DNA of 34,302 nt from CAIJMU01 sp035531315. Its GTDB lineage: Bacteria > Spirochaetota > Spirochaetia > Treponematales > Rectinemataceae. The DNA is taken from NCBI GenBank assembly GCA_035531315.1, contig DATKTD010000322.1, forward strand, positions 1 to 34,302, written 5' to 3'. Below are positions 6,903-15,052 of this stretch, piece by piece. The position numbers and the translations under genes are program-made. Position 1 is the stretch's first letter. The number at the start of each line of letters is the position of its first letter. The notes beneath the pieces are model-generated. The model was given only the letters and a program-made list of their open reading frames with translations. It was not told the origin of the DNA and searched no databases.

Positions 6903-7867
6903 TAGTCGACTCCTTTGCTCTTATGAATACTGGTCATAGTTAAACCGATAGCCATGAGGGCGAGGGCGACGAGGACGGGGATGAAGCCCGGATCGATCGC
7001 CGCGCGCAAACCCGTGAGATCCCTCGCCCTGATCGAATCGACCGAGTACTGACCGATCTTCTCTCCCTGGCCGAACTCGAAGGAGGCGACGGCCTTGTCG
7101 CCCTGGTATTCCTGGAACTGGGCTATCCAGCCTTGGGCAGGGGCATCCGCCCTCCGGGCCCCGACAAAGACGAGCTGGTCGGAACCCATGGAGAAGCCCT
7201 CGCCCACCTTCATCGTCGCCCTACCTCCCGCCGGATCGATGAAGTCGATCGTCGCGTCGGAGGAATAGTTCATCTGGTAGACCTTGAGCATACCTATGGC
7301 GAGGGGGTGATTGACCTCGATCTTGTAGCCCTGCCTCACGATTCGATTCCCCTGGGTGACATCAACGGTCGAGATCCAGGCCTTGGGCCTGCCATCGGGA
7401 TATTTGAGGAATTCGAAATCGATGAGCTTCATCACGTAGCCGCCGGGCAGGTTGACCGCGTCGCCGGCCGCCATGGTGAAATCCTGCTCCCGCCGCACGG
7501 TCGAGGTGATCAGCGCGCCGACGGTCAGTACGAGGAGGCTGAGATGGATGATGTCCGGACCGAAGTGCTTCACGGCGCGGCTCTTGAGCCTCTTCACGAA
7601 GCGATCGACGGAACAGACGCCGAGATTGAGCACGAAGAGTCCCAACGAAATATAGAAGATCGGAGAACTCGTGAAATTGCCGACACCGGTCAGGACGACG
7701 AGCTGGCCAAGGGCGGGCCCATAGGCATGCATAAGCTCGGTCGCTGACCTGCCCTGGGGGACGAGGGTGGAGAAGACGAAGAAAACTATTATGATGGCCA
7801 GCAGGACTATGGCAAGCCGCACCGATCTGAAGAATTTGAATATCGCTTTCAAGGGAAGTTCCTTCAC
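6902..7867 (-). CDS. resB: Cytochrome c biogenesis protein ResB (Ccs1)
   Basis: The 321-residue protein has the ResB layout: an N-terminal membrane segment with FRSVRLAIVLLAIIIVFFVFSTLVPQ-type sequence (about 12-38), a second at about 65-85, a third at about 107-127, and a long periplasmic domain rich in beta strands. A final helix follows near the C-terminus (about 293-312, FIPVLVALALMAIGLTMTS). It is somewhat shorter than many ResB proteins, which can exceed 400 residues. It is the partner of CcsA in system II heme attachment and keeps the apocytochrome thiols reduced. It is coupled to ccsA by a one-base stop/start overlap. No convincing promoter was seen in the AT-rich gap 7868-7992. Confidence 0.88.
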   Translation of the reverse strand: MKELPLKAIFKFFRSVRLAIVLLAIIIVFFVFSTLVPQGRSATELMHAYGPALGQLVVLTGVGNFTSSPIFYISLGLFVLNLGVCSVDRFVKRLKSRAVKHFGPDIIHLSLLVLTVGALITSTVRREQDFTMAAGDAVNLPGGYVMKLIDFEFLKYPDGRPKAWISTVDVTQGNRIVRQGYKIEVNHPLAIGMLKVYQMNYSSDATIDFIDPAGGRATMKVGEGFSMGSDQLVFVGARRADAPAQGWIAQFQEYQGDKAVASFEFGQGEKIGQYSVDSIRARDLTGLRAAIDPGFIPVLVALALMAIGLTMTSIHKSKGVD

Positions 7868-7992
7868 ATATGATTCCGCGACTCTGGCGGCGCGTTAGGA
7901 TAGCCGGACTTTGCGGTTATGCCAATAAGTCTCGCGGACTATATAGAATGTCCTATATTGTAGTATTCTTTTATTCTCTTTCCAAGGGAAAG

Positions 7993-8020
7993 GCCGTCGC
8001 GCCCCGCGGAACGCGACGGC
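7993..8020 (-). terminator. Hairpin after the cytochrome b gene (possible terminator)
   Basis: GCCGTCGCG (7993-8001) and CGCGACGGC (8012-8020) form a perfect 9-bp stem 7 bp after the cytochrome b stop codon (8027). The minus strand continues CTTTCCCTTGG, a weak T-rich stretch. The 159-bp gap 7868-8026 holds this hairpin and an AT-rich patch with the inverted repeat ATATAG/CTATAT (7941-7946 and 7953-7958). Confidence 0.5.
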
Positions 8021-8026
8021 ACGGAC

Positions 8027-8854
8027 TCACCTGAATACTATCGACCAGATAATCAGCACTATCATAATCACGCCTATGATCACCGCCGCGAAGCCCCCGA
8101 CCTTGGCGACCGTGTAGACCCAGTGGCGCGGCTCCCCCGTCTCTATCTTCTCGAGTCCTCCCGTCTCCGCCAGGCGCTTGTACTCCTCGGGGCGCTCGTT
8201 CTTCAGCTCCTCCTCGGTGACGCGTCCCGTGAAAATCACCTTATCCATCGGGAATTTCTCGGGCCGGAGGTGGGTGTTGAAGAAATGGATAGTGAAGATG
8301 AAACCGACGGCGAGGAGGGCCTCGTCGCTGTGCACGATGATGGCGGCGTTGATCCATATCCCTGGCAGCAATTTGGCGAACAGCAGGGGGAACCACAGCA
8401 CGAGGCCCGTAAAACCGATGATAACGACGCCCCAGAAAACGGCGAGGTAATCGAACTTCTCCCAATAGGTATAGCGGTCAAACTTCGGAGCCGGGCCGAG
8501 TCCCAGGAAATGCTTCACGTTCTGATAAAGCTGCAGGATGTCCTTCGGTTGGGGCATCATCGACTCCGGACCCCAGAAAGTCCTCTTGAAGCCGTTCTTC
8601 AGCATGCTGCGCACTATCCAAACGAGATGAAGGCCGAAATAGAGGAAGGTGACGACCGCGAAAAAGCGATGGAGTATCCTGCACGAAAATGGTCCGCCAA
8701 GCAGCCAGGAGAGCAGGCGCCCCCACTCGACGTCCGAGAACTTGAGGCTCATTCCGGTCAGCGCGAGGCCGAGGAAACTAACTATCACCATGATGTGTAG
8801 AATTCGGTGATAGAGCCGGAAACGAAGATAGTATCGCGTGGAATCAGCGGACAT
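8027..8854 (-). CDS. Membrane cytochrome b (cytochrome b/b6-type, formate dehydrogenase gamma-like)
   Basis: This 275-residue protein has four core membrane helices (about 17-38, 60-82, 135-158 and 168-192) and a fifth near the C-terminus (about 250-272). Candidate heme b ligands are H16, H20, H62, H76, H175, H190 and H195. The HFFNTHLRPEKFPMD block (190-204) is typical of b-type subunits that partner multiheme c cytochromes. Its start overlaps the end of the 11-heme gene by 11 bp (8844-8854), so the two proteins are almost certainly made together. By comparison with the CbcL family, in which these two modules are fused, it would exchange electrons between quinol and the periplasmic hemes. 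That function is inference. Confidence 0.82.
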   Translation of the reverse strand: MSADSTRYYLRFRLYHRILHIMVIVSFLGLALTGMSLKFSDVEWGRLLSWLLGGPFSCRILHRFFAVVTFLYFGLHLVWIVRSMLKNGFKRTFWGPESMMPQPKDILQLYQNVKHFLGLGPAPKFDRYTYWEKFDYLAVFWGVVIIGFTGLVLWFPLLFAKLLPGIWINAAIIVHSDEALLAVGFIFTIHFFNTHLRPEKFPMDKVIFTGRVTEEELKNERPEEYKRLAETGGLEKIETGEPRHWVYTVAKVGGFAAVIIGVIMIVLIIWSIVFR

Positions 8855-10082
8855 CGCGTCCCTCCTTTTTCTTCCTTCCCTCGCCGGTCCGGAGCGAATG
8901 GAGGAGCCACAGCAGCGTATGAAGCCCGAAGAACGCGAAGACCGCGACCAGCAAGGTCGTCATGAAGAGATAGACCGCGTGCAATTGGGGGAATTTGCTT
9001 GCGTCCCGGGGCTCGGCGTGCGGCCGGTAATCGGTGAAGGAGGCGGTCGCCCCATCGTGGCATTTCTGGCAGGTGGAGACTATCCGCTCGGGCGAGGTCG
9101 GCGATCGCGGATCGGAGGCGGGCAGGACGAGGTGGGCCCCGTGGCAGGACGAGCAGGTGGCCGTCCGCAGGTCCCCGATGGCGGTGACCTCGCCATGGAA
9201 GCTGTCGCGGTAGGTACCGAACTCCGTCTTGTGGCAGTTCGAGCAGGCCGACATGAGGGCGTTCACGTCCTTGGGGCTGTCGACATGGCTCACGGTATGC
9301 GCCACATGGCAATCGGTGCAGACCGGCGAGTTTCCGTTTCCGGCCTTGAAGGCCGCGGCGTGGCTGGATGACTCCCAGTCCCTGAGGACGTCGACATGGC
9401 ACTTGCCGCAGGTCGTCGGAACATTGGCTCGGTTCACCGGCGAGGCCGGATCGTCCTTGGGCAGGATGTCGTGGGCCCCATGGCAATCGGAGCAGTTAGC
9501 CGACACGAGGAGGCCGCTCTTCATCGTCGCCTTTCCATGTATGGAATCGGTGTAGAGATCGAAGGCGTTGTTGACATTCTGGTCGGTCGACTTCGGCAGC
9601 TTGCCCTTCGAATGGCATTGGCCGCAGGTCGTCGGCAAGTTGGCGTGATAGATGGTCGAATCGGGATCCTTGGCGGGGAGTATGGAATGAGCCTCGCCAT
9701 GGCAGCTCACGCAGGTCGCGGCGGCCTTGTCGCCTCCAGCCGTCGCCTTCCCGTGCACACCTTTGGCATATGCCACCTCTGCATCCGCGTGACAGCTGGC
9801 GCAATTTGCCTTGACCGTCGCCGCATCATGCGGCTGGCTCGTCGCGCCTGGGTGACAGAGGCTGCAGTCGAAGGAACCGTGAATGGAGGCATCCATCTTC
9901 CCGACCTCGACAAGCGGCGCGATGGCGGCATCCGAATGGCAGGCCATGCAGGCGGTCGCCTCCTTCGAGAGAGCGAAGGCGCCTTGGGAAGCGAAGACCA
10001 GACAGGTTAGGAGGAATAGGAGGGCGGAGCGTTTTCGAGATACCAAATCGGGACAAGCAGGATGTGACGCCATTCTTTCCAT
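8844..10082 (-). CDS. Membrane-anchored 11-heme c-type cytochrome
   Basis: The 412-residue protein has a signal sequence (about 16-37) and eleven CxxCH motifs, whose first cysteines are at residues 45, 73, 94, 124, 153, 197, 225, 255, 280, 310 and 338. A C-terminal membrane helix follows at about 369-393 (VYLFMTTLLVAVFAFFGLHTL), then a basic tail. Repeated blocks such as ILPAKDPDS-x-YHANLPTTCGQCH and ILPKDDPASPVNRANVPTTCGKCH point to internal duplication. The start at 10082 is supported by GGAGAC 8 bases upstream, and a TTGAAA/TATAGT promoter precedes it. It overlaps the cytochrome b gene, so the pair probably forms a quinol-linked electron conduit from the membrane to the periplasm. Confidence 0.88.
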   Translation of the reverse strand: MERMASHPACPDLVSRKRSALLFLLTCLVFASQGAFALSKEATACMACHSDAAIAPLVEVGKMDASIHGSFDCSLCHPGATSQPHDAATVKANCASCHADAEVAYAKGVHGKATAGGDKAAATCVSCHGEAHSILPAKDPDSTIYHANLPTTCGQCHSKGKLPKSTDQNVNNAFDLYTDSIHGKATMKSGLLVSANCSDCHGAHDILPKDDPASPVNRANVPTTCGKCHVDVLRDWESSSHAAAFKAGNGNSPVCTDCHVAHTVSHVDSPKDVNALMSACSNCHKTEFGTYRDSFHGEVTAIGDLRTATCSSCHGAHLVLPASDPRSPTSPERIVSTCQKCHDGATASFTDYRPHAEPRDASKFPQLHAVYLFMTTLLVAVFAFFGLHTLLWLLHSLRTGEGRKKKEGRDVR

Positions 10083-10115
10083 GAAATGTGGTCTCCTGTT
10101 TCAAATGCTTGATTA

Positions 10116-10143
10116 ACTATAACTCTACTTCAGAAGGTTTCAA
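10116..10143 (-). promoter_or_regulatory. Sigma-70-like promoter of the 11-heme cytochrome/cytochrome b operon
   Basis: On the minus strand TTGAAA (10143-10138) and TATAGT (10121-10116) are separated by 16 bp. Each matches consensus at 5/6. The -10 lies 34 bp upstream of the ATG at 10082. This is one of the best promoter matches in the window. Confidence 0.68.
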
Positions 10144-10205
10144 GCCTTTTTTATCGTCTTGCAAGCATTCCTTTTGCCGCTCGTGACCAGCGGCATTGTC
10201 TTGCC

Positions 10206-10234
10206 TTGACGAAATCGAGGATTGTACCTAGATT
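10206..10234 (+). promoter_or_regulatory. Sigma-70-like promoter of the monoheme membrane protein
   Basis: TTGACG (10206-10211) and TAGATT (10229-10234) are separated by exactly 17 bp, about 58 bp upstream of the ATG at 10293. With the leftward promoter at 10116-10143 it makes a divergent regulatory region for two heme protein genes. Confidence 0.6.
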
Positions 10235-10292
10235 GCACTATTCGAAAGTATTGATGCGAAATTCCACGTTATGAATATCTAAGGAGATAGTG

Positions 10293-11018
10293 ATGTTACT
10301 TCCCTCAAAGCCTGGCCTCGGGAAACTCGATCTTCCCTTCAAGCTTGCCTTGACGACCTTCTTCCTCGTAGCGGGGGTCGGATACCTTCTCGGCCTGGCC
10401 AACATCTGGTTGACCTATACGCCCGTCGACACCAAACCCGGACTTTCCATCGCCGATATCCGGATCGCCTTCAATGGAGCCCCGACCGGTTCCAAACTCG
10501 AGAAGGCCCTCAAGGGGACGATGAATCAGTACATCCCCACCGAGGCCGACGGAAAGGCCCTCTTCGCCTGGATCGAAGCGGGCGGCAAGCAATCCGACTT
10601 CAGCTCGGTCCAGCAGACCTTCCAGACCAGCTGCGACACCTGCCATTCGAAGGACGTGGCGACTGCCGGTATCGTCACCGACAGCTATGATAGCTTGAAG
10701 CCCCTTCTCGCGACTGATACCGGCATTTCCTGGTCCCAACTCGTCCAAAACAGCCACACCCACGTCAACGGTCTCATCTCCGTCATGTTCGTGCTCGGCC
10801 TCGCCTTCTCCTTTACCGCCTTTTCCAGGTGGCTCAAGGGAGGCGTCATCATCCTGGGCTTCCTCTCCATTCTCATGGATGTCGGTTCCTGGTGGTTGGC
10901 CAAGATGGTCGGCGCCTTCGCCCCCCTCGTCATCGTGGGCGGAGCCTCCCTGGGTCTCGCCTTCGGCCTCATGATCGTCCTCGGCCTCTGGGACCTCTGG
11001 ATCAAGAGGGCCGAATAA
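10293..11018 (+). CDS. Membrane protein with a single c-type heme motif, function unknown
   Basis: This 241-residue protein has an N-terminal helix (about 16-40), then a periplasmic domain of about 90 residues that holds one heme-binding motif CDTCH near residue 113. It ends with three closely packed helices (about 155-236). The first of these begins with SHTHVNGL, whose two histidines at the membrane face could be heme or metal ligands. ATG 10293 is chosen because AAGGAG lies 7 bases upstream; a GTG directly before it is in frame. It is transcribed away from the 11-heme operon and ends at a strong terminator. I do not recognise a characterised family. A role as a membrane-bound electron-transfer protein is inferred from the motif and context. 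Confidence 0.72.
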   Translation: MLLPSKPGLGKLDLPFKLALTTFFLVAGVGYLLGLANIWLTYTPVDTKPGLSIADIRIAFNGAPTGSKLEKALKGTMNQYIPTEADGKALFAWIEAGGKQSDFSSVQQTFQTSCDTCHSKDVATAGIVTDSYDSLKPLLATDTGISWSQLVQNSHTHVNGLISVMFVLGLAFSFTAFSRWLKGGVIILGFLSILMDVGSWWLAKMVGAFAPLVIVGGASLGLAFGLMIVLGLWDLWIKRAE

Positions 11019-11042
11019 CACAGCTGGAGCGCCTCGGCGCAT

Positions 11043-11075
11043 AAAAAAAGCCCGGCTTCGAGCCGGGTTTTTTTT
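11043..11075. terminator. Bidirectional Rho-independent terminator
   Basis: CCCGGCT (11051-11057) and AGCCGGG (11061-11067) form a stem with a TCG loop. It is flanked by AAAAAAA on the left (11043-11049) and TTTTTTTT on the right (11068-11075). It can therefore end both the rightward monoheme gene (stop 11018) and the leftward polyprenyl synthase gene (stop 11147). Confidence 0.93.
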
Positions 11076-11146
11076 GCTGCGACTATCGGAGAAGGGCCGA
11101 AGGCCCGGCTGGACGCGGATCAAGCATGGAGGCGCCTACGGCGCGC

Positions 11147-11962
11147 TCAGTTGCCGCCCTTGTCCACGAGATGCTCGACGAGATTGCGGAGGGCTGTCCG
11201 TCCCGTCGAGGGCCTGAGGCCCTCGAGTCGCGCCAAGGCCGCCTTGGCGAAGCGCTGAGCCTCCGCAAGGACATCGAGATCGGGCAAGTCGGCGTCGTGG
11301 TCGGAGAGATCGTCGTAGAGTTGGAAGGCCATGCCGAAATCGAGACCGAATCCCTCGAGGCGGGCGACGACCTCGGGAGAACCCCCACCGAGGCTGGCGC
11401 CGATCTTGCAGGCCACGCTCATGAAGGAGGCCGTCTTCCCCTCGTTGATCTTGAGGAGGAGCTCCTTGCCGACGGACCTCTTGGTGGTCCTGTTCTTCTC
11501 CTGCTCGACCTCGGCCGAGCACATGGTGATATTGAGGTCGACGATGTCCTTGAGAAGGGGCTTCGGAAGGGCGTCGATCATCATGCTGAAGGCCTTGGAG
11601 TAGAGGGTATCACCCGCCAGTATTGCCACCCGATTGCCGTGGCCCGCGTTGACGGTCGCCTGTCCGCGGCGCTCGAGATCCTCGTCGATGACATCATCAT
11701 GGACGAGGCTCGCGTTGTGGATGAGCTCCACGCCGGCCGCCGCCCGAACGAGGCGGCTGCGGGTCTCGGCGTCGAAGTCGCCAGCGGCGTCGGCAGACAT
11801 GAGCAGGAGGGCCGGTCTGAGATACTTGCCCGGGGCCGTGAAAAAACGCTCGAGTATCGCGCGGATCGAGTCGAACGAGAGGCCCGCCGCGAGCGACCGA
11901 AGCTCGCGCTCCATATCCCTAAGTTCGGACTGGACTGGCTTGAAGACATCCTGGAGTTTCAT
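11147..11962 (-). CDS. Trans-polyprenyl diphosphate synthase (IspB-like)
   Basis: This 271-residue all-helical prenyl chain synthase condenses isopentenyl diphosphate onto an allylic diphosphate. Both aspartate-rich Mg2+-binding motifs are intact: DDVID at residues 89-93 (in IHNASLVHDDVID) and DDLSD at 217-221 (in FQLYDDLSD). GKYLRP (45-50) and the GDTLYSKAF block (117-125) are also typical. The start at 11962 (MKLQDVF) begins the conserved domain; an in-frame ATG at 12118 would add 52 low-complexity residues. The protein is shorter than classical octaprenyl synthases (about 320 residues). Next to the nuo operon it most likely makes the menaquinone side chain, but geranylgeranyl or other products cannot be excluded. 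Confidence 0.85.
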   Translation of the reverse strand: MKLQDVFKPVQSELRDMERELRSLAAGLSFDSIRAILERFFTAPGKYLRPALLLMSADAAGDFDAETRSRLVRAAAGVELIHNASLVHDDVIDEDLERRGQATVNAGHGNRVAILAGDTLYSKAFSMMIDALPKPLLKDIVDLNITMCSAEVEQEKNRTTKRSVGKELLLKINEGKTASFMSVACKIGASLGGGSPEVVARLEGFGLDFGMAFQLYDDLSDHDADLPDLDVLAEAQRFAKAALARLEGLRPSTGRTALRNLVEHLVDKGGN

Positions 11963-12070
11963 GGGCCACCGTGATGAGAAAACTGAAGACCTGTATTGGT
12001 AACACGTGCTCGACGGACCGTCAAGCAAAGCCTTCGAGACGGCGACCGGACAGGCGGCCGTCCCGAAGAC

Positions 12071-12111
12071 CCGTCGACTGCCGGACTTCTTCGAAGCCAG
12101 GCGGTCGACGG
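12071..12111 (-). terminator. Long hairpin downstream of nuoN
   Basis: CCGTCGACTGCC (12071-12082) pairs with GGCGGTCGACGG (12100-12111) with a single mismatch, and a smaller CTTC/GAAG stem sits inside the loop. It begins 18 bp after the nuoN stop codon. No U tract follows, so termination is only inferred from position at the end of the 11-gene operon. Confidence 0.45.
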
Positions 12112-12128
12112 CAAACACATCGTCGAAA

Positions 12129-13544
12129 TCAGCCGATCGCCGCCTTGATGAAATCCATCACCGGGCCGGGCAGGACGCCGAGAAGGACGGTCGCGACCGC
12201 GCTCGCGAGAAGGACGACCTTGAGGAGGGGCGAAATAGTCACCGAAGAATCGTCACCTTCGGGGGCATCGGCCACGAGGGCCTTTATCACGCTGACGTAG
12301 TAGTACAGGGACACGACACTCATCGCCATGGCGAGGGCGACGAGCCAGAGACTGCCCTGCTTCGCGACCTCCACGAGGAGGAAGAACTTCCCGATGAAGC
12401 CGGCAGCCGGCGGGATTCCCGCGAGGGAAAGAAGACTCACGATAAAGACGGCCCCGAGGAAGGGCGAGCGCTTCCACATGCCCTTGAAGGAAGAGATCTC
12501 GTCCGAGCCGGAGATGTCCGACCAGGCCGTCACCGCCGTGAAGGCGCCGACATTCGCGACAAGATAGAGGAGGAGATAATAGACCACGGCAGCGGTCCCG
12601 GCCTTCGTCGCCACGAAGACGCCGAGAAGCATATAGCCCGCGTGGGCGATGCTCGAATAGGCGAGAAGCCGCTTGATGTTCGTCTGGGGAATAGCGGAGA
12701 GATTGCCGACCACCATCGACATCGAGGCGAGGAGGACGACGAGGACGGATACTCCGGGTCCCATCGGCGCGAGGACGAGGGGGAATATCCTGGCGAGGGC
12801 CGCAAAGCCCGCTGCCTTCGAGGCAACGGCGAGGAAGGCCGTGACCGGCGCCGGGGCACCCTCATATATGTCGGGCGACCACATATGGAAGGGCACGGCC
12901 GCGATCTTGAAGGAGAGACCGGCGAGGACGAAGATTCCGCCGAATACCGCGAAGCCTTTGATGCCCGAGCCTGTAAGGACGGCCGCCACATCCTGGTAGG
13001 AAAAGGAGCCGGCCGCGCCGTAAAGGAAGGAAAGGCCGAAAAGGAGTATGGCGGAGGACATGGCCGAGAGGAGGACATACTTGACGCCGGCCTCGGTCGA
13101 GCGCTCGGCCTTCTTCTCGAAGGCCGTCAGGACCACGAGGGGCAGGGACATCAACTCGAGGGCGATATAGAGGGTGAGGAAGTCGGTGGCTCCCGCCATT
13201 CCCATCATGCCGACGAGGGAGAAGGCCATGAGGATGAAGAACTCTCCGCGCATGTCCTCGAAGCGCTTGGAGAAGCGGAAGGCCATCAGCGTGACCAGGA
13301 AGGCTCCGAGGATGAAAATCTGCTTGAAGAGGAGGGCGGTGCCGTCGTTGACGTACTGGCCCTTGAAGAAGGGACCGGGTCCGCCGGGGGCCGCAAAGGA
13401 CATGACGAGGAGGGCGCCGAAGCCGATGGCGGCCAGGACGGCAGTTCCGCCCTTCTTTTTCGCCGGGAGGAGGAGACTGGCGGCGAGGAGGAGGATGCCG
13501 AGGACGGCCGCGCCGATTTCGAGGTTGAGTGTGGAGAAGTCCAT
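12129..13544 (-). CDS. nuoN: NADH-quinone oxidoreductase subunit N (proton-pumping antiporter-like)
   Basis: This 471-residue membrane protein of about 14 helices is one of the three antiporter-like pumping subunits of complex I. Family blocks include the glutamate-bearing LYIALELMSLPLVVLTAF, lysine-containing LSFKIAAVPFHMWSPDIYEGAP, KRLLAYSSIAHAGYMLLG and LAGIPPAAGFIGKFFLL. The start at 13544 overlaps the nuoM stop by one base (TGATG). The open frame continues far upstream to 14405, but that part lies over nuoM and is not protein-like. It is the last gene of the nuo operon, followed by a hairpin at 12071-12111. Confidence 0.95.
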   Translation of the reverse strand: MDFSTLNLEIGAAVLGILLLAASLLLPAKKKGGTAVLAAIGFGALLVMSFAAPGGPGPFFKGQYVNDGTALLFKQIFILGAFLVTLMAFRFSKRFEDMRGEFFILMAFSLVGMMGMAGATDFLTLYIALELMSLPLVVLTAFEKKAERSTEAGVKYVLLSAMSSAILLFGLSFLYGAAGSFSYQDVAAVLTGSGIKGFAVFGGIFVLAGLSFKIAAVPFHMWSPDIYEGAPAPVTAFLAVASKAAGFAALARIFPLVLAPMGPGVSVLVVLLASMSMVVGNLSAIPQTNIKRLLAYSSIAHAGYMLLGVFVATKAGTAAVVYYLLLYLVANVGAFTAVTAWSDISGSDEISSFKGMWKRSPFLGAVFIVSLLSLAGIPPAAGFIGKFFLLVEVAKQGSLWLVALAMAMSVVSLYYYVSVIKALVADAPEGDDSSVTISPLLKVVLLASAVATVLLGVLPGPVMDFIKAAIG

Positions 13545-15052
13545 CAGAAGATCCCTCCCGTGCCGACGGCAGCCAGGCGCTGCACGATCGGCGCGATGCC
13601 GCCGCTCACCATGTTCATGAAGCCGCCGGGCATGATGCCGAGGACGAGGAGTATGCCGCCGAGGAGCACGACGGGCACGATCTCGACGCCCTTCATGTCG
13701 GAGAGGCCTTCCCACCTCGGATTGGCGGGCCCGAAGAACACGCGCTGGTAGACCCAGAGGACGTAGATTGCGGTCACGACGACCGAGAAGATGGAGATCA
13801 CCGTGAGAATCGGGAAGCGCTGCATGCCGCCCAAGAAGACGGTGAACTCGGGCACGAAGTTGAAGAGGCCCGGAAGGCCGAGGGAGGCGAGACCGACGAC
13901 GAGGAATGCCGCCGAGGTTCGCGGCATGTATTTGGCCAGCCCGCCGAAGTCGGCGATCATCCTCGTGTGGGCCTTGTCGTAGACCTGGCCGACGAGGGCG
14001 AAGAAGAGGGCGGCCATTATGCCGTGCGCGAACATCTGCGCGGCGGCGCCGCTCACCGACACCGCGTTCATCGAGGCGATGCCGAGGAGGACGAAGCCCA
14101 TGTGGCTTATCGAGGAGTTGGCCACCACGAACTTCATGTCCTTCTGCACGAGGGCCACGAAGGCGATGTAGATCACGTTGATGGTCGCGAGCACCGCGAT
14201 GAGGGGGGCCCAATAGGCGGCTCCCTCGGGGAAGTAGCCGAGGCCGACGCGGATGATGGCGTAGCCGCCGAGCTTCATGATGACGCCCGCGAGGAGCATC
14301 GAGATGGTCGTCGGCGCGGCGGAGTGTCCGTCGGGAGTCCAGCGATGGAGGGGGAATATCGGCACGAGGACGCCGAAGCCCACGAGGAGGGCGAGGAAGG
14401 CCCACTTCTGGAACTCGGGATCGAAGTTGACTTTCTGGAGTTCCGCGAGGGAGAAGGTGCCGTAGCCCAGACCGAGTTGCGGATTCTGCACGTAGGCGTA
14501 GATGGCGAAGAGGCCGACGAAGGCGAGGGCCGAGCCCGCGAGGAGGTACAGGGTGTACTTCATCGCCGCGTATTCCTTGCGCGTGGAACCCCAGACGCTG
14601 ATCAGCACGTACTTCGGAATGACAGCCACCTCGATGAACATGAAGAGCACGAGGAGGTCGGTCGACATGAAGACCCCGAAGACACCGCCCACGAGGAGGA
14701 GGGTGTAGACGAAGAATTCCTTCGGCCTGTTCTCGAGCTTCCAGGACACGAATACGCCGGCGAAGAAGATGATCGAGGTCAGGAGGACGAGGGGCAGCGA
14801 TAGCCCGTCGACGCCCAGGTCGAGGCTGATGCCGTAGGACTTAAGCCAGCCCACGCTCTCGACGAACTGGAGACCCTTCGTTCCATTGTCGTAGAGGAAC
14901 ATCGCGAAGGTCGCGAGGGTGAGCGAGACGGTGGCGGCGGCGAGGGCGAGGCCCCGAATGAGGTTCCGTGCCGTGGCGGGCACGAAGAGCATGATGAGCG
15001 CGGCCGCGAAGGGCGCGATGATTATGCCCGGCAGGAGGTGGAGTCCGTTCAT
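13544..15052 (-). CDS. nuoM: NADH-quinone oxidoreductase subunit M (proton-pumping antiporter-like)
   Basis: This 502-residue membrane protein has the features of the second antiporter-like subunit: LGVDGLSLPLVLLTS near the start, LLVLFMFIEVAVIPKYVLISVWG with the key glutamate, VLVPIFPLHRWTPDGHSAAPT, and VQKDMKFVVANSSISHMGFVLLG with a conserved lysine. The start at 15052 overlaps the nuoL stop codon in ATGA. The partially similar nuoL and nuoN on either side complete the classical L-M-N set, so the pumping arm is intact. Confidence 0.96.
   Translation of the reverse strand: MNGLHLLPGIIIAPFAAALIMLFVPATARNLIRGLALAAATVSLTLATFAMFLYDNGTKGLQFVESVGWLKSYGISLDLGVDGLSLPLVLLTSIIFFAGVFVSWKLENRPKEFFVYTLLLVGGVFGVFMSTDLLVLFMFIEVAVIPKYVLISVWGSTRKEYAAMKYTLYLLAGSALAFVGLFAIYAYVQNPQLGLGYGTFSLAELQKVNFDPEFQKWAFLALLVGFGVLVPIFPLHRWTPDGHSAAPTTISMLLAGVIMKLGGYAIIRVGLGYFPEGAAYWAPLIAVLATINVIYIAFVALVQKDMKFVVANSSISHMGFVLLGIASMNAVSVSGAAAQMFAHGIMAALFFALVGQVYDKAHTRMIADFGGLAKYMPRTSAAFLVVGLASLGLPGLFNFVPEFTVFLGGMQRFPILTVISIFSVVVTAIYVLWVYQRVFFGPANPRWEGLSDMKGVEIVPVVLLGGILLVLGIMPGGFMNMVSGGIAPIVQRLAAVGTGGIF

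Noticed and set aside
12006..13751. Long rightward open frame (581 codons) opposite nuoN and nuoM
   Set aside because: Its translation is rich in Asp, Glu, Gly, Arg and His without domains; it is the antisense of well-identified nuo genes, an effect of high GC content.
13545..14405. Upstream extension of the nuoN frame
   Set aside because: Arg/Pro-rich out-of-frame reading of nuoM; the membrane protein begins at 13544 with an overlapping start.
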